26,849 nt of DNA, from contig QXVZ01000874.1 of the NCBI GenBank assembly GCA_008931825.1, positions 1-26,849 on the forward strand, in the 5' to 3' direction. The number at the start of each line of letters is the position of its first letter. The first letter of the stretch is position 1. Positions 1-16,900 of this stretch are shown here, one piece after another. A program made the position numbers and the translations under genes. Under the pieces are notes generated by a model. That model did no database searches. It had not been told where the DNA came from and saw only the letters and a program-made list of their open reading frames with translations. Origin of the DNA: Phallusia fumigata. Taxonomy: Eukaryota; Chordata; Ascidiacea; Phlebobranchia; Ascidiidae.

Positions 1-589
1 CCACGCACATCTCCACTTGGTGCATCACTTATTATGGACAAAACTTATTTGTCGACATTCTTTATAACATCGGTCAGCCATTTACGTTTTTTCCAAAACG
101 TGTGGTTAGCGTTGCAATGCTTTGCCTATGGCATCATATTCCTGATAAGTTGTACCCTGGCTTGCAATTTTTTATTTGTTTGTTTTATTAGTGATGAGCG
201 AAACAAAGTCTGAATATGTTACCTTCACGATGATTCCGCCGCCGAGCTTCTGTCTCGTTGCAAAATTATTTTCGATTTTTTTTAGTTTGGGCCAACTCAT
301 AGGTTTTAGTGGATTGCAGCAACGAGCTCGAGTTTCTCGCTCTAGAACAACGCAAGCGACCAGACAGGAGAACCCAGAAACTTTGCAAAAACAGAACGGT
401 TTGACGAGATATGTAAACATAAGCATGCTGAACTATTCATTTCCGCCTTGTGTGTTAGGCTTAACGTGTTTGCTGGCTGAGGAATTGCAAATTGTAAGAA
501 GCGTGCCGTTTGTGCCAACCACGTAATTATTGTGGAACAACGAATTCCAACAAGAATAGTTAGGACAACTGTGCTGTGGTTTATAAGTA
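1..589. other. Upstream sequence, no supported gene
   Basis: No exon here could be tied to a known family. A 116-codon open frame runs 176-526 on the + strand and an 84-codon one overlaps it on the - strand. Neither resembles a protein I recognise, and the composition is not convincingly coding. The stretch just before 193 looks like a 3' splice site (T-rich run, then TTAG), so a piece of an upstream gene or a non-coding exon is possible. It probably contains distal promoter sequence of the dyskerin gene. Confidence 0.4.
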
Positions 590-1272
590 TTAATTTTTAC
601 TTGTGTCATATTCTCGTACTATTTGCAAATTCAAGCTCGTATTTTTTTCACTTTTTGACTAAAATTAAAAAAAATATTGACCTTTAGTGGTCCGGATCAA
701 GTACACCCACCGCGCCATGAATTTCCCCACGTGCATTTGGAAAGTTTTTGCAGCCACGTGCTTGGTTTCTTCTTGATGGCGGACGTTGCACAAGCTGGTT
801 TGGGTAAGTTGCAAATACAACGTTTGTTGCATTTTAAATTTCCAATGGGCAAATTAAGTTTTATTTTTTAGGCGAAAGCACGCCGAAAAGGGCAAAGAAG
901 GCGAAAAAGTTGAAAGAAATTTCCGTAAGTTGTTTCCACTGCGTTTTTTGCATTTCTTTATTGAAGGGAAATAATGCACACAATAATTAATTCAACTACA
1001 GCACTGAACTATATATATTAGTTACTATTAAACATTTACTAGTGATTAAAAATCACAGAACGCATTATATTAGAGAAGTTTTGCTGTCTGAAAACTTGCA
1101 TGTTGGTTATTACAAAATCCATACAATTGCTTACGTTTGTTGACATTTCTAATTGGTTTAATATTAAATCAGAGAGTTGTTGAAGTCTTACTATGTGACA
1201 ATGTTGTATTGTTATTCTAGTTTGTTCATTGTTTTAGGACACACAGAGAAATGGAGATTTCTTTATCGAACC
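590..1272 (+). repeat. Duplicated block, copy A (dyskerin 5' end)
   Basis: This block is nearly identical to 1274-1950. It carries the same upstream region, coding exon 1 (776-803), exon 2 (872-924) and the first 35 bases of exon 3 (1238-1272) of dyskerin. It stops inside exon 3 at the n at 1273, after which the sequence jumps back to the equivalent of position 590. Differences from copy B are small indels (for example 6 bases near 610 and 3 bases near 648) and scattered substitutions, while the coding exons are identical. This looks like two alleles placed in tandem during assembly rather than a working second gene. Confidence 0.85.
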
Positions 1273-1396
1273 NTTAATTTTTACTTGTGTCATATTCTAT
1301 TTGCAAATTCAAGCTCGTATTTTTTTCATCACTTTTTGACTAAAATTAAAAAATTATTGACCTTTAGTGGTCCGGATCAAGAACACCCACCGCGCC

Positions 1397-1455
1397 ATGA
1401 ATTTCCCCACGTGCATTTGGAAAGTTTTTGCAGCCACGTGTTTGGTTTCTTCTTG

Positions 1456-1456
<1 letters not shown>
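1397..1456 (+). other. Upstream ORF overlapping the dyskerin start codon
   Basis: An ATG at 1397-1399 opens a 19-codon frame whose TGA (1454-1456) overlaps the dyskerin ATG (1456-1458) by one base, in a TGATG arrangement. The same uORF is present in copy A (717-776) with only a synonymous TGC/TGT difference. It is present in the mRNA only if transcription starts upstream of 1397. If the 5' end is replaced by a spliced leader at the acceptor-like AG at 1432-1433, the uORF start is removed. Confidence 0.35.
1408..1440. promoter_or_regulatory. Two CACGTG E-boxes at the dyskerin start
   Basis: Perfect CACGTG palindromes lie at 1408-1413 and 1435-1440, 43 and 16 bases before the start codon. Both are repeated in copy A (728-733, 755-760). 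CACGTG is the canonical site for MYC/MAX-type bHLH-ZIP factors, and dyskerin is a known MYC-responsive ribosome-biogenesis gene in other animals. A T-rich stretch ending in GCAG lies between the boxes (AG at 1432-1433). It has no matching upstream donor and could be a trans-splice acceptor for a spliced leader, which tunicates use. Confidence 0.5.
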
Positions 1457-6540
<5,084 letters not shown>

Positions 6541-7464
6541 AAACCTTCCAAACAACTGATTGAAAAATCGTGCGAAATTTACGACCCACTAACAAGGGAC
6601 AAAACAACAAAGCACCATGAACAACTGTTTTTGTATTGCTCACTGCCATTTGTTCCCAATGTGGTATTTTTCTGTATTGTTTTTTAGTTTTTTTGGCGCG
6701 TATCATACTTTCATCATGGGTGTGTGAATATGTTTTGTCGGCTTTTACGTTTTTAATAACAAACCGCAATTCAAACCTTGTCCGATTTTCCGAGTAAGTG
6801 AAGAGCGGTAGTTAGTTTGCAGGCTTGTAGCTGGGATGAAGTAATAGGAACCTAGAGTGTAAAGTGTGGCTGTAGTGGGCTTTTCCAAAGTAGAACATCG
6901 TCCTCTAGTGGCAGTGTGATCGCTGGTTCGGTGATTTCCCTGTTTTCTGAGCTAGGATTTGTTTTGGTTGCTTCCATAAGTTAGATTCCACAGGCACACT
7001 TCTCTGTATACGTCTCTATAAAAAAGTGCAATTGGTACTTCAAAAGCCGCAGAGCGTTACTTGAAATTACTGCAGAAGCAGAACGTATTAATCTTGTTGA
7101 AAAATGAACCACGCTGACTCTGGTCTGACGGTTGGTGGGCTGGTGCGATTGGGGTAAAGGGATTGGGAAATCTAATAAATATGATTGGGCGACACATGGA
7201 AATACCACTTGTACTAAACGAAATACTGGATGTGGAATTCCAACGTTTTGCTCATTCAATCTTTTAGTTCTCCCAGCTTGTAGGATGCTGGCTATTTGCA
7301 TTTAACATAATTTTTTTTAGTAACAACAACTCAGCATTTGTTTAGAGTTTCAGAACACTTAATAAACTGATTTGTAAAAGAATCCCAAGTTTTGCTCTAC
7401 AGGCCTTGTTTCCTGTAGCAGTATTAGGTTTGGAGTCCCTGACCCTAAAATGTCCATGCACTTT
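6541..7464 (+). other. Dyskerin 3' UTR and short intergenic DNA
   Basis: No coding exon is supported after the dyskerin stop codon (6538-6540). Canonical AATAAA signals occur at 7174-7179 and 7361-7366. The first would give a 3' UTR of roughly 650 bases. An AATAAC at about 6755 would give a much shorter one. The open frame on the - strand at 6437-6769 is mostly the reverse of the Lys-rich last exon and its UTR. Confidence 0.45.
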
Positions 7465-7740
7465 GGCATGAAATGTTTGATGGATTTGGATAAAAACTTT
7501 TACAGCTGGTAGATATGGTTATGAAGTTGTGTCATTAGTTTCATTTGACCTCATAGCCCCAATGGTTTCTCTGCTAGCCCCGTAAATTGTGTCAGATTGT
7601 TAAACGGTCTCCAAATTGGATGAAATTTGAACAGTTTGTATAATATGTCAATGTGGTGCAATAACTGATGTGTTTTACCCTATAGCCCCAGCAGTTACCC
7701 AACTAGCCCCCTAAAATGGGTCAAATTGCATTTAGAAAAC
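7465..7740. repeat. Dispersed repeat with TAGCCCC motifs, copy 1
   Basis: This stretch aligns with 15210-15412 in the OTU gene. Shared landmarks in order are GCATGAAA, ACAGCTG, AGTTGTG, GTTTCATTT, TAGCCCCA, CTAGCCCC, then CAGTTTGTATAATAT and TGTGGTGCA. Part of the unit (TTTTACCCTATAGCCCC to about 7740) is repeated within the copy, so it holds about one and a half monomers. I see no clear terminal inverted repeats or poly-A tail. It lies just upstream of the KICS2 start codon. Confidence 0.65.
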
Positions 7741-7882
7741 ATTTATCCACCTGTACCTCTTGAACCTGTTGTTTTCACAAATTGTGTCTGATAGCTGTAT
7801 TTTTTCCACAAACCAGACCTGTGTGGTTGCTAATCAATTATATTCCATTACCCAGAATGTATTAAGTGCTGTGTGTTCTAAA

Positions 7883-10497
7883 ATGGGTGAATCAGATTTG
7901 GAAACAGTTTCAGAGGAAACTTACCTCAAAAACTTTTTACACCAGCTAAGCACATTTTCATGGGACAAAGCCAAAGAGTTTGTGGAGAAAAAGCAGAAGT
8001 TGATTCCTGCGCCCTTGCAAGTATTGGTTTGAGTTGTATCTTTGTTTTTCTATGAAATGTTATTTTAAAACGAATGAACAACATACTTGGAATATAAATT
8101 CTTCATGACAATAACTACATACCCCAAACTATTAGTAATAGAAATTGGTCGCTAAAATAAAAAATTATATTCAATCAAGCGTTATACCAATATATGAAGG
8201 TAGCTTTGTCAACCCTGGCACAAAATGAAAAGATTTATCATTCTATGGAATTTCTTGAGCAACGATCATGGTTTGGACGAAAAGATCCTCTCAAAAACGC
8301 CTACTCATCATTACAAAGTGTTTTTCTAAACATTGAAAAGCAGGAGATTGTCACAGATACACAAGTAAGCCATTTTTGATTTTGAATGTGTATTATTATT
8401 TTTTATTGTTTTTTGTACTAACACCATGTAATATTTTTTTTATTGAATGTAGATAACACCCAAATGCACTATGTCAGTACACAGCAAACATCAATCTTGT
8501 TTTCTTGTTAATTGTACAGGATGGTGTATTTACCTTATCTACCATTTGTCTTCAATTATCTGATTTCTGTGCTGCCCGACGTGAATGTATAAACATGTAC
8601 ATGCAAATTCCAAAAACCTCGTTGCTGACCTCTTTAGACTCACTAATTGATGAACTGCAAGTCCTTGTTGATTCATATTCATCTAAATTTGACTGTTCAG
8701 TGTTAGGTGATATCCAGGTAGGCACTTAGCTTGATGGTTGTCATTACATATTTTGAGATACATAGTAAGACATAGACATTTTTTACATTTTGCTTCCAAA
8801 TTTATTAACATAATCTCGAATTGAGAAAAGTGGCCTGTAATGTGCCTTTTTTATCACATTTCGACATTAGGTTATTCCTCCGAATTTGCTGTTTGTACAA
8901 CATTAAAGCAATGTCTTTTAGGAAATGTTGTTTGATGAAATAACTGCTATACTGTCTTTGTACCAAGCTAGTCGAAGTATCTCCAATTGGATATTTGTCG
9001 ATTCTGTCCATCACCTTCAAGAAGTTTATGAAGTGTAAGCATTCCCGCTTTCATGTGTTCTGGTTAGGAATGACTGCACAAACCATGCTGGACTTTTTAC
9101 AGAATAATAAATTCAATTGCTAGTTTGTTGCTGTTTTTTTTTCTAAATGTCCAAAATGCCAGAGCATAGTGAGGTTACACAAATCATGAAATTTATAGTA
9201 TTTATTTTTCTGGTAATTATTGAACTTTACTGTTGTTGTCAGTTTGGAGAAATGGAAACCTATATTAGGAAAACATCAAAGCAGCTCTTTTCGATCAGGA
9301 TTTTTTGGTTTTGGTGAACGATCATCAGCTACTTCTTCGACATTGTATTCTTGGATGGACAAGTTCTTTAAAGCTTTGGTTTCGAAGTTTACGTTTTATT
9401 TTTATGAGGTATGAAGGTACTATGTACAGTAATAGCAAATGCTTAGTTTTCTTACAATAAGATAATAAACGCACCAGTGCAGATCTTAAACTAACATAGT
9501 TAGTTTGTACAAAAACTACTTTATGGGCCTGAACACTTTTAGTAAGTGTAACTGGTTTTGGTTTCTGTCAAGCTAAATACCAGAAGTAAACCGTTTTTGG
9601 AGATTTTGTATGTACTAATTGCTTTCAGAATTTAAGTCAGTCTGCATCTAAACATGATGAGTTGAAATCAGAATTAAAAACTGGACTATCAAAAACAAGT
9701 TATGACTTTGTTTCTAAATCTCTTCACTTTGCCAAGAAAAATGATGTGCAAAATATTTTTTTATTGCTGGATATCCGTAAAAGTCAAACAGTTCCTGAAC
9801 ATGGATACACATTTCCAGAACCGAATTTAAATCCAATCATTGCTCCAGTTGAGGTGGGCAAAAGTTTTCAGTTTTCGATTGTAGTTTTTCCTAAACTATG
9901 CAACATGCCTCATTTGAAAAAATGCCTTTGTTTCTCTGTAACATGAGGCACAATTAATCACTGGTACATGTAGTTATAGATATGCTGTATCTTCTAACAT
10001 TAACATTTTTGTTGTAGGATTTCACTTGTGTTCTTACCTTGCCTGAAGCATCAACAGTTAGTTTGGCATTTACAAAAACAGTGATTTGTGAAAAAGTTGA
10101 AGATTTGGAGCAAGAAAAAATTGTGTCTTTACAAAGTGGTGACAAAAAGGGAACTTGTTTTTGTGCTCAAATAGATAAAAAGTAAGGGGGATTGCTTTCT
10201 GTGTCCAAAATTGCAATTGTTATGCGCAAGTGTGTGCCAGTATTTTTCTTGTTTACCTGCATGTTTGATTTTATCGCAGTGAGTTTGTTGTGAGATTAAG
10301 TTCCGTCGTTAGCATTAGTTGTTTTATTTTTTGTACAAGTATGATGATTTCAATTTTTTTGCAGGATGTTTCTGGTTATTTTGTTCAATCAAGCCAAAAG
10401 TGAGAAGGACCACACATTCGCAACTTTTTTCAATGACATTCTCAACCACTTGAGATTGAAAAAAGTGGCACTTTTAATCAAACCAGGCAGCAAATAA
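7883..10497 (+). CDS. KICS2: KICSTOR subunit 2 (C12orf66 homologue)
   Basis: Subunit of KICSTOR (KPTN, ITFG2, KICS2, SZT2), which holds the mTORC1 inhibitor GATOR1 at the lysosome and is needed for mTORC1 shut-off on amino-acid or glucose loss. Exons: 7883-8026, 8200-8364, 8520-8717, 8922-9034, 9243-9408, 9629-9853, 10018-10181, 10365-10497. This gives about 435 aa against 445 in human. Recognisable segments are MGES at the start, FSWDKAKEFVEKK, EKIYHSMEFLEQ, WFGRKDPLKNAYSSL, LVSKFTFYFYE, and the C-terminal FNDILNHLRLKK...LIKPGSK. The upstream in-frame extension is rejected because MGES is the family N-terminus. The exon 1 donor could be at 8020 instead of 8026, removing two codons. The 8026 choice aligns without a gap to the vertebrate protein. 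The acceptor before 8200 has a poor pyrimidine tract. Confidence 0.93.
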
Positions 10498-10584
10498 ACG
10501 TTTATTGATTAACTGGTGTCAATTGCTTTTGAGTTATTTTATTTCGCAAGATAAAAGATATCGTATTAAAAATGCGTGTACTAC

Positions 10585-10590
10585 AATAAA
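10585..10590 (+). terminator. KICS2 polyadenylation signal
   Basis: A canonical AATAAA lies 88 bases after the KICS2 stop codon, giving a short 3' UTR. The AATAAA at 10493-10498, overlapping the stop codon, is too close to be the functional one. Confidence 0.55.
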
Positions 10591-10976
10591 TACGTTGTTG
10601 CTGAAAAATTGTCGATTTGTTATGTATTTTTTTCAAAAGTGTTTGTAAAACAGGCGAAAATTGTGCTTTGGCGATCCCAAATTAAAAAAACATAACCAGT
10701 TACCATAAACATCCCGGCAAAATGTCGGGTGATTATGACGTAAAATTGTGGCGGCAGCGAGTTTCTGCTGGAACGTGAAACAAAGATTGCGAAAGGAATC
10801 AAAGTCAAGTAAGTTTTAGGTATATTTGTTGGTTGTGCAACATTTTTTTAAATTGCCTGATTTAGATTGACTTTCTAACTTTCGAAACCCAGTAAGTAAA
10901 AAATATGTACGGTTCCTTTTTTTGGCGTACCTAAAAAACTGTGAAAGTTAACCTAATTCTGTAAAAAGTAAACGGA
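10591..10976 (+). promoter_or_regulatory. Promoter and 5' UTR of the OTU gene
   Basis: Short intergenic region between KICS2 and the OTU gene. A CRE/ATF-like TGACGTAA occurs at 10736-10743. A strong donor, GTAAGT, sits at 10809-10814. A TTCTAAC branch-like sequence ahead of CCCAG (AG at 10891-10892) could close an 83-base intron in the 5' UTR. Alternatively, that acceptor could receive a trans-spliced leader. No protein-coding exon is supported here. Confidence 0.3.
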
Positions 10977-13900
10977 ATGTCGAGTTACAACGATCACGCA
11001 AGAACGTGCAAACGTCATCACATGGATATAATGGATGATTATTTGGCAAGCATTGGCTGCAAAAGAAAACCAATTCCAAAAGATGGCTCCTGTTTATTCA
11101 GGGCCTTTTCAGAACAGGTTTGTTTCCATTGTTTTGAACTTTTGCAAAACGTTAGTTTTGTAGTCTGCAGCAGCATTGCTGCAAATCTTTGTGTTATAAG
11201 TAACAAATCACTCATTGCTTTAAAATTCTTAGAGCTAATGTTGTTTTTGACCGAATTTTACAGGCGTTTAAAACCCAGGCACATCACCTGTACATCCGCG
11301 AAGCATGTATTAGGTACATGAAGAGAAATGAAGCTCTTTTTGAAAATGTAATTATCAAATGTTTTGGTTTATTTCAATGTATCAGGCCAACATGAGGCAA
11401 ATTTAGAATTCTAAGCTTTGCAAGCTGGTGTACAATAGTATAGCCAGGCATTGTTTATCGGAACACTGAATCCCTGCTATCTGAAAAAAAACTGGAAACA
11501 AATTTCATTTTCTATTTCTTACCATTTTCCTGACTGAAATTCCAACACAGAAATTTTGGACTTGATATGCCAAACGGACAAAAAACTGATAAATTTGATT
11601 TGATTACTGTTACTTAGTTTGTGAGTAAATAACAGTCTGCGATTCACATTTAGTAAAAGTTATTAAATTACCAAGTATGAAATGCTAAAAATTTTCTGGA
11701 TACATGCTTAACTGTTGTTAATGATGAAACAAAAGAAGTCTGATAAACATGGTTTAACTGTGCATAAAAATGTGGTGTTTTACTGATTCTGATGATGGCT
11801 TTGGAACAGATCTCAGAAATGATTTATGTGGCCACATATTCATGCATTTACACAGTCACATTTCTATTAACAAACACAAAGTACCCTCACTAAAAACCAA
11901 AGTAGACTATGCATGTCTTGTAATCTATTGTGCAGAAATGTTTTGTGTAAACGCATTGCTGTTTGTTTTAGTTTGTTGATGATCCTTTTGAAGAATATTT
12001 ACACAAAATGGCAAACCCCAAGGAGTCCGCTGACCAAATCGAGATAAGTGCCTTGTCCAAAATGTACAGGTACTTAAAACTTTGTAAGCTTTAAGAAAAA
12101 TTATAAGCGCCTTTTTCAACTTTTTTTGCAGCTGTGACTTTTACATTTATGAGCAACCAGGTCAAAGTGCCAAAAATGTCACCGAAAATGATTTCTACAA
12201 TAGAGTGTACCTTTGNAACAAAAGTAGTCTGATAAACATGGTTTAACTGTGCATAAAAATGTGGTGTTTTACTGGTTCTCATGATGGCTTTGGAACAGAT
12301 CTCAGAAATGATTTATGTGACCACATATTCATGCATTTACACAGTCACATTTCTATTAACAAACACAAAGTACCCTCACTAAAAACCAAAGTAGACTAAA
12401 ATCAGATAAGGGTATTGCCGGGCATGTTTTGTAATCTATCGTGCAGAAATGTTTTGTGTAAACGCATTGCTGTTTGTTTTAGTTTGTTGACGATCCTTTC
12501 GAAGAATATTTGCACAAAATGTCAAACCCCAAGGAGTCCGCTGACCAAATCGAGATAAGTGCCTTGTCCAAAATGTACAGGTACTCAAAACTTTGTAAGC
12601 TATAAGAAAAATTATAAGTGCCTTTTTTATTTTTATTTTCCAGCTGTGACTTTTACATTTATGAGCAACCAGGACAAAGTGCCAAAAATGTCACAGAAAA
12701 TGATTTCTACAATAGAGTGTACCTTTGTCACTCCGGACAGAAACATTATGACAGCGTATATTCCACAGAGTACTTTAAGTCTTATGGAATTTGCCAATGT
12801 AAGTAAAACTTTTGTGTGTTTTGTTGTGGTGCCCAATGAATATCCCCTTCTTTTTTGCAGCTATTCTTTATTCAATTTTGTTTGAAAATGTTCTTGGACT
12901 ACGAGAAGTTGAGGAAAAGAAATCGATCAATACATTCCGAATGTTGTGTTGCCCTCCATCTTCAGATTCTAATGGAAATGATGAAGATGACAACAGTAGT
13001 TCTCCATCACCAAGCTTCACAATCAGTTCAATTTACGAACCTTCAATTGGAATACTTTCAGCAGAGTATGTTTAAAATTTATATTCAAAATAATTGGAAA
13101 ATATACATGCTCTTATCATAAGAGCTTGGCATCGATTTCCAGGGTGGCAGGGGTGGCTGCCACTCCACTGGAAATTTCTGGGGTGGCAACATAGACTGTT
13201 TGTAATGGCTGAATTGGTTATTATATTCTTGCTTTCGAATTTCCTGAAGACTTGTTTACACCAAACACATGTGAGGCGAGCAACGCGTATTTCTTTCTGC
13301 TCGTTAAAAAATGCAGGAAGATGTCCAATTTGCGCATACCCATAGTGTAAGTGATAAAAGATAGTACAATCATGCTACGAACCAACAGGCATACGTTGTG
13401 TAATTTGATCACATGTCAGACCACCCGATTTGATCATTTCGCCACCCCACACAAAAAACACTCATTAAAAAATCGACACCTGTGCAACCCACACACAAAA
13501 AACTACTTTTTAAAAAAATCGATGCCTATTGCCCATTTGGGCTAGCAGTATTTTGTTACACATTTTGTCCATCTTGAAATATGCTCACACAGACAGGGTT
13601 GTGTTTTAATGTTATCTCAAACCAAAGTTTTTTGTTCCATAGGATTCACCAATATAATATGTGATAGATATTGTACATTTTATTTGCTTATTTACAAAAA
13701 TTTGTGCTTTAGTGTACCACCACAGGATCAACTTGGACTTGCCTACAAGCTTCCAATTTCCCTTGATTTTGTGAGAGGCCTGGATCCATCTGTGTATCGA
13801 AATATTGATTACGATTTTTGGATTACCATCAAGAGAAGTATAAAACTTACACTATATGCTAGGGATTTGGTGGACCAAGCCAGCACCTAAGTAACATGTG

Positions 13901-16900
13901 GCATCATCATTTTTAATGTTTAATGCTTGGTGCTTGACCAAGTATTTTAAGTGTTGCTCGATGCTTGTGCGCGATCAAAATGCGCAATTAAAGTATGTGT
14001 TAGGTTAACATTCAGTATTTTTTAGAGCAACAATACATTGATTTTGCTGTTGCTGAAGGTATGCAGTATCTTATTGGTGACCGATGCCTAGTTGTTCTTA
14101 GTATTTACAGGTTAGTCAAAACATGTCCCTATTATTCTTTGCATATTTGTCTACTTGATATTAATCGCAGCAAAACGCTTGTGAGTCATGTGCAAGAGGT
14201 ATCACCTGACAATGGACCAATCACTGTCTTTATCGAAGCTCTAGGTGGAATGCACACAATTGCTGTCAAGAATGCGAAACCACTGGATGCTTCTAGTGGT
14301 AATTGGTTTGTAGGACAAAATTCAAAACTTTGGAACCAGCTCCGTAAAATAAAAACTAACTGTAATGACATTAAAAGTTTTGTAGGAGAAAATAGATTAC
14401 TTTTTGTGTAGGTTCATGCAGAACAGATGTATGGCCGAGTAAATGGAGACGACGACCTTCTGTTGGAGAAGGTTCATGGGGATATTCGCGTAACAACAGC
14501 AGCTGTAGAAGATACAATAAGTCAAGGTGTGGTGAATTAGAACTCTGATTTCATCCTTTATGCAACCAAGAAATTTATTTTGACCCACTGGTTAGAATAG
14601 AATTATTTGTTTTATTTGTTGTGTATGCTGTCATACTGAAAAATTTGTATATGCCATGTGTACAGTAGATTATTGCATTTTTTGCAGGGATCAGGATTCG
14701 AATGGATCTTCTTACAACCAACGTAGTTTGGAATACAGTGGCACGTCACAGCGAAAGCGATTACAAAACAGTTTCTCAGGTTAGCATTGACTGGAACTCG
14801 CTAAGTTTTACATGAAACCATTGTGAATCTAATAAAAATATGTGGGACGTTGTTGAAACTTTTGTTGAAAATGTGTTGTGCATCTTGCCCAGACTTTGAT
14901 TTTTATTTTGTTCTTGGCGCCTGGAACCACACCTGAATGTGCTATGCTTATTATAAATCTGCTGTCAGACTACCTGGCATTGCAGTTTTGCTGGTATATC
15001 TTTTGGATTGATGCAGGAAAGTTGGTGACTGCAAGATATTCGGCCTATCGGGTTGTACGAGAATGGAGCGATGGTGCTCCCGCTTTTTGCAGTCAAACAC
15101 AAGAGAAACAGGATTAGAACCTAAACCTTGTGAGCATGATAATCACTCATGATGGTCTTGTTTTCACTGTGTTTGTTTTCTACCCTGCAGCTTGTCCATA
15201 CACTTGTGTTCTTGCATGAAACTTTCACAGCTGAAAGAAATGGTCATGGAGTTGTGCCAAGTTTCATTTTACCCTTTAGCCCCAGAAGTTTCCCCACTAG
15301 CCCCCATCCCCCCATCCCCCCTAAAAAAAACAAAATGGATCAAATAGTAAACAATGTCTAAATTAGATGAGATTTAGACAGTTTGTATAATATATCATTG
15401 TGGTGCATTGGTTGATATCCCAATATGGTGCAAGCCATCCTTCTAGTTTTATTTCCATGCAGACTCCAATGGTGAAAGAAGTCATTATTCATCCAAAACG
15501 GATTTGTCAAGAAAGTCACAGTAAGAAAATTACAGTGCAGTAGCCATTATTGTGTACCAAAAGATGCTAAACTGGGTATTGTGTTTACGTTGCAGTGATG
15601 ACTACACGTCACAAAAATCGAATCGATATAAGGTACCAAAATTCCATCATTCTAAAAATAAAGTTGTCGAAAAGGTAAACAGATAAGTTAAAAAAACTGT
15701 TTTATCAGGGAAGGTCCGGATGGGGAAGCACCAGCAAAGCAATATCTCCCCATGAGTCAATGCCAGATGCTTGTCAAGGAACTTCAATGAGTGAAAGTGA
15801 TTTGCAAGATGACATGTGGGGCGATTCCAACGAATACAAAACAGTAATTACATGTTTTCGTCAAACATTTATCGTCAATAAGCAAAAAATATACTTGCTT
15901 ATAGTCTATACTTGCATATTTTTAATTAAACATAAATGGTGGTAGGTGTTGAAGGTAACACTGGAGGTTATAAATAGGAAATACATTGTGAGTGGTTAGT
16001 GTGACTGCTTGTGCAGCACCAATGTCCAGAAAAACAAATAGAATAATTTCGCCCAATTTTTGTTTAAAGTTCATTTTCTGCAAGGTTTTCTGTGATGGTT
16101 TTTATAAGTTTTTGTTTCAGTGCAAATCGAATTGGGTTGAGAACAACTGCGCATCACCTGAAGAATCTCCTGAGAATTTGTACGAGTCCAGAATTCTCAC
16201 TGATGGGAGTTACCCTGATGAGCAGTGGGCAGAGTGTGGTGACTATAATGTAGTGAGTATATGTCATTGGTTTATTTCAGTGGTGAATAAAATTTTGGTA
16301 AGGGTGAACAAATGACGAGGAGTGAATGACACATTTTTGTGCCTAATCTTCTTTTATTTTATTTTTACCCAACTACACAGAACAGAGTAGAGCGCTTGCC
16401 TACTAGCACCATTCCGTCAAGTGCAAGCCAAATTCCTTAGTTACACAACAGCTGCGATTTTCAAATATTATTGTAACAATGAACGTTTTTTGGTAAACCC
16501 CTCCATCTAGGACACCCCTGTGGTGCTTATCGCTTCGTCAGCGACGCAAATTATACATTTTGTACACAGGTGAATGAAATTTGGCAGTTTGTTGAAAGAG
16601 TGAACAAAAAACCATGGTTGTTTTTGCACGAACCAACTGTAGTTCTGCCTGGTAGAGTGTTTTTTAAACATGCCCATTTTTAAACAGATTCTGCCTTTCC
16701 ATTGTAAAATATCAACTCACTGTTTTAATAATTGTTAGTTGGGTGATTCCAATGGGAGTAGTGACAGTAACAACACAGTTTATCTGAATCCCAATGCCCA
16801 ATCGACCCCACCTCAGGATGCGACTGTGGATCCATGCCAGGTTCGCCAGTCACCAAACGATCGTTCCTACCACAAGGTGGCGCAACATGTAGTGGAGGAA

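Noticed and set aside
176..526. 116-codon open frame at the window start
   Set aside because: No recognisable domain, a competing frame on the other strand, and composition not convincingly coding; it could be chance or a fragment of an exon I cannot frame.
677..871. 64-codon frame overlapping the dyskerin start in copy A
   Set aside because: It only reads through exon 1 and the first intron; the real exon ends at 803.
6981..7301. 106-codon frame on the - strand after dyskerin
   Set aside because: No recognisable protein, no splice or start context, and it lies in 3' UTR or intergenic DNA.
7760..7882. N-terminal extension of KICS2
   Set aside because: The open frame extends upstream, but MGES at 7883 is the family N-terminus and the extension resembles nothing.
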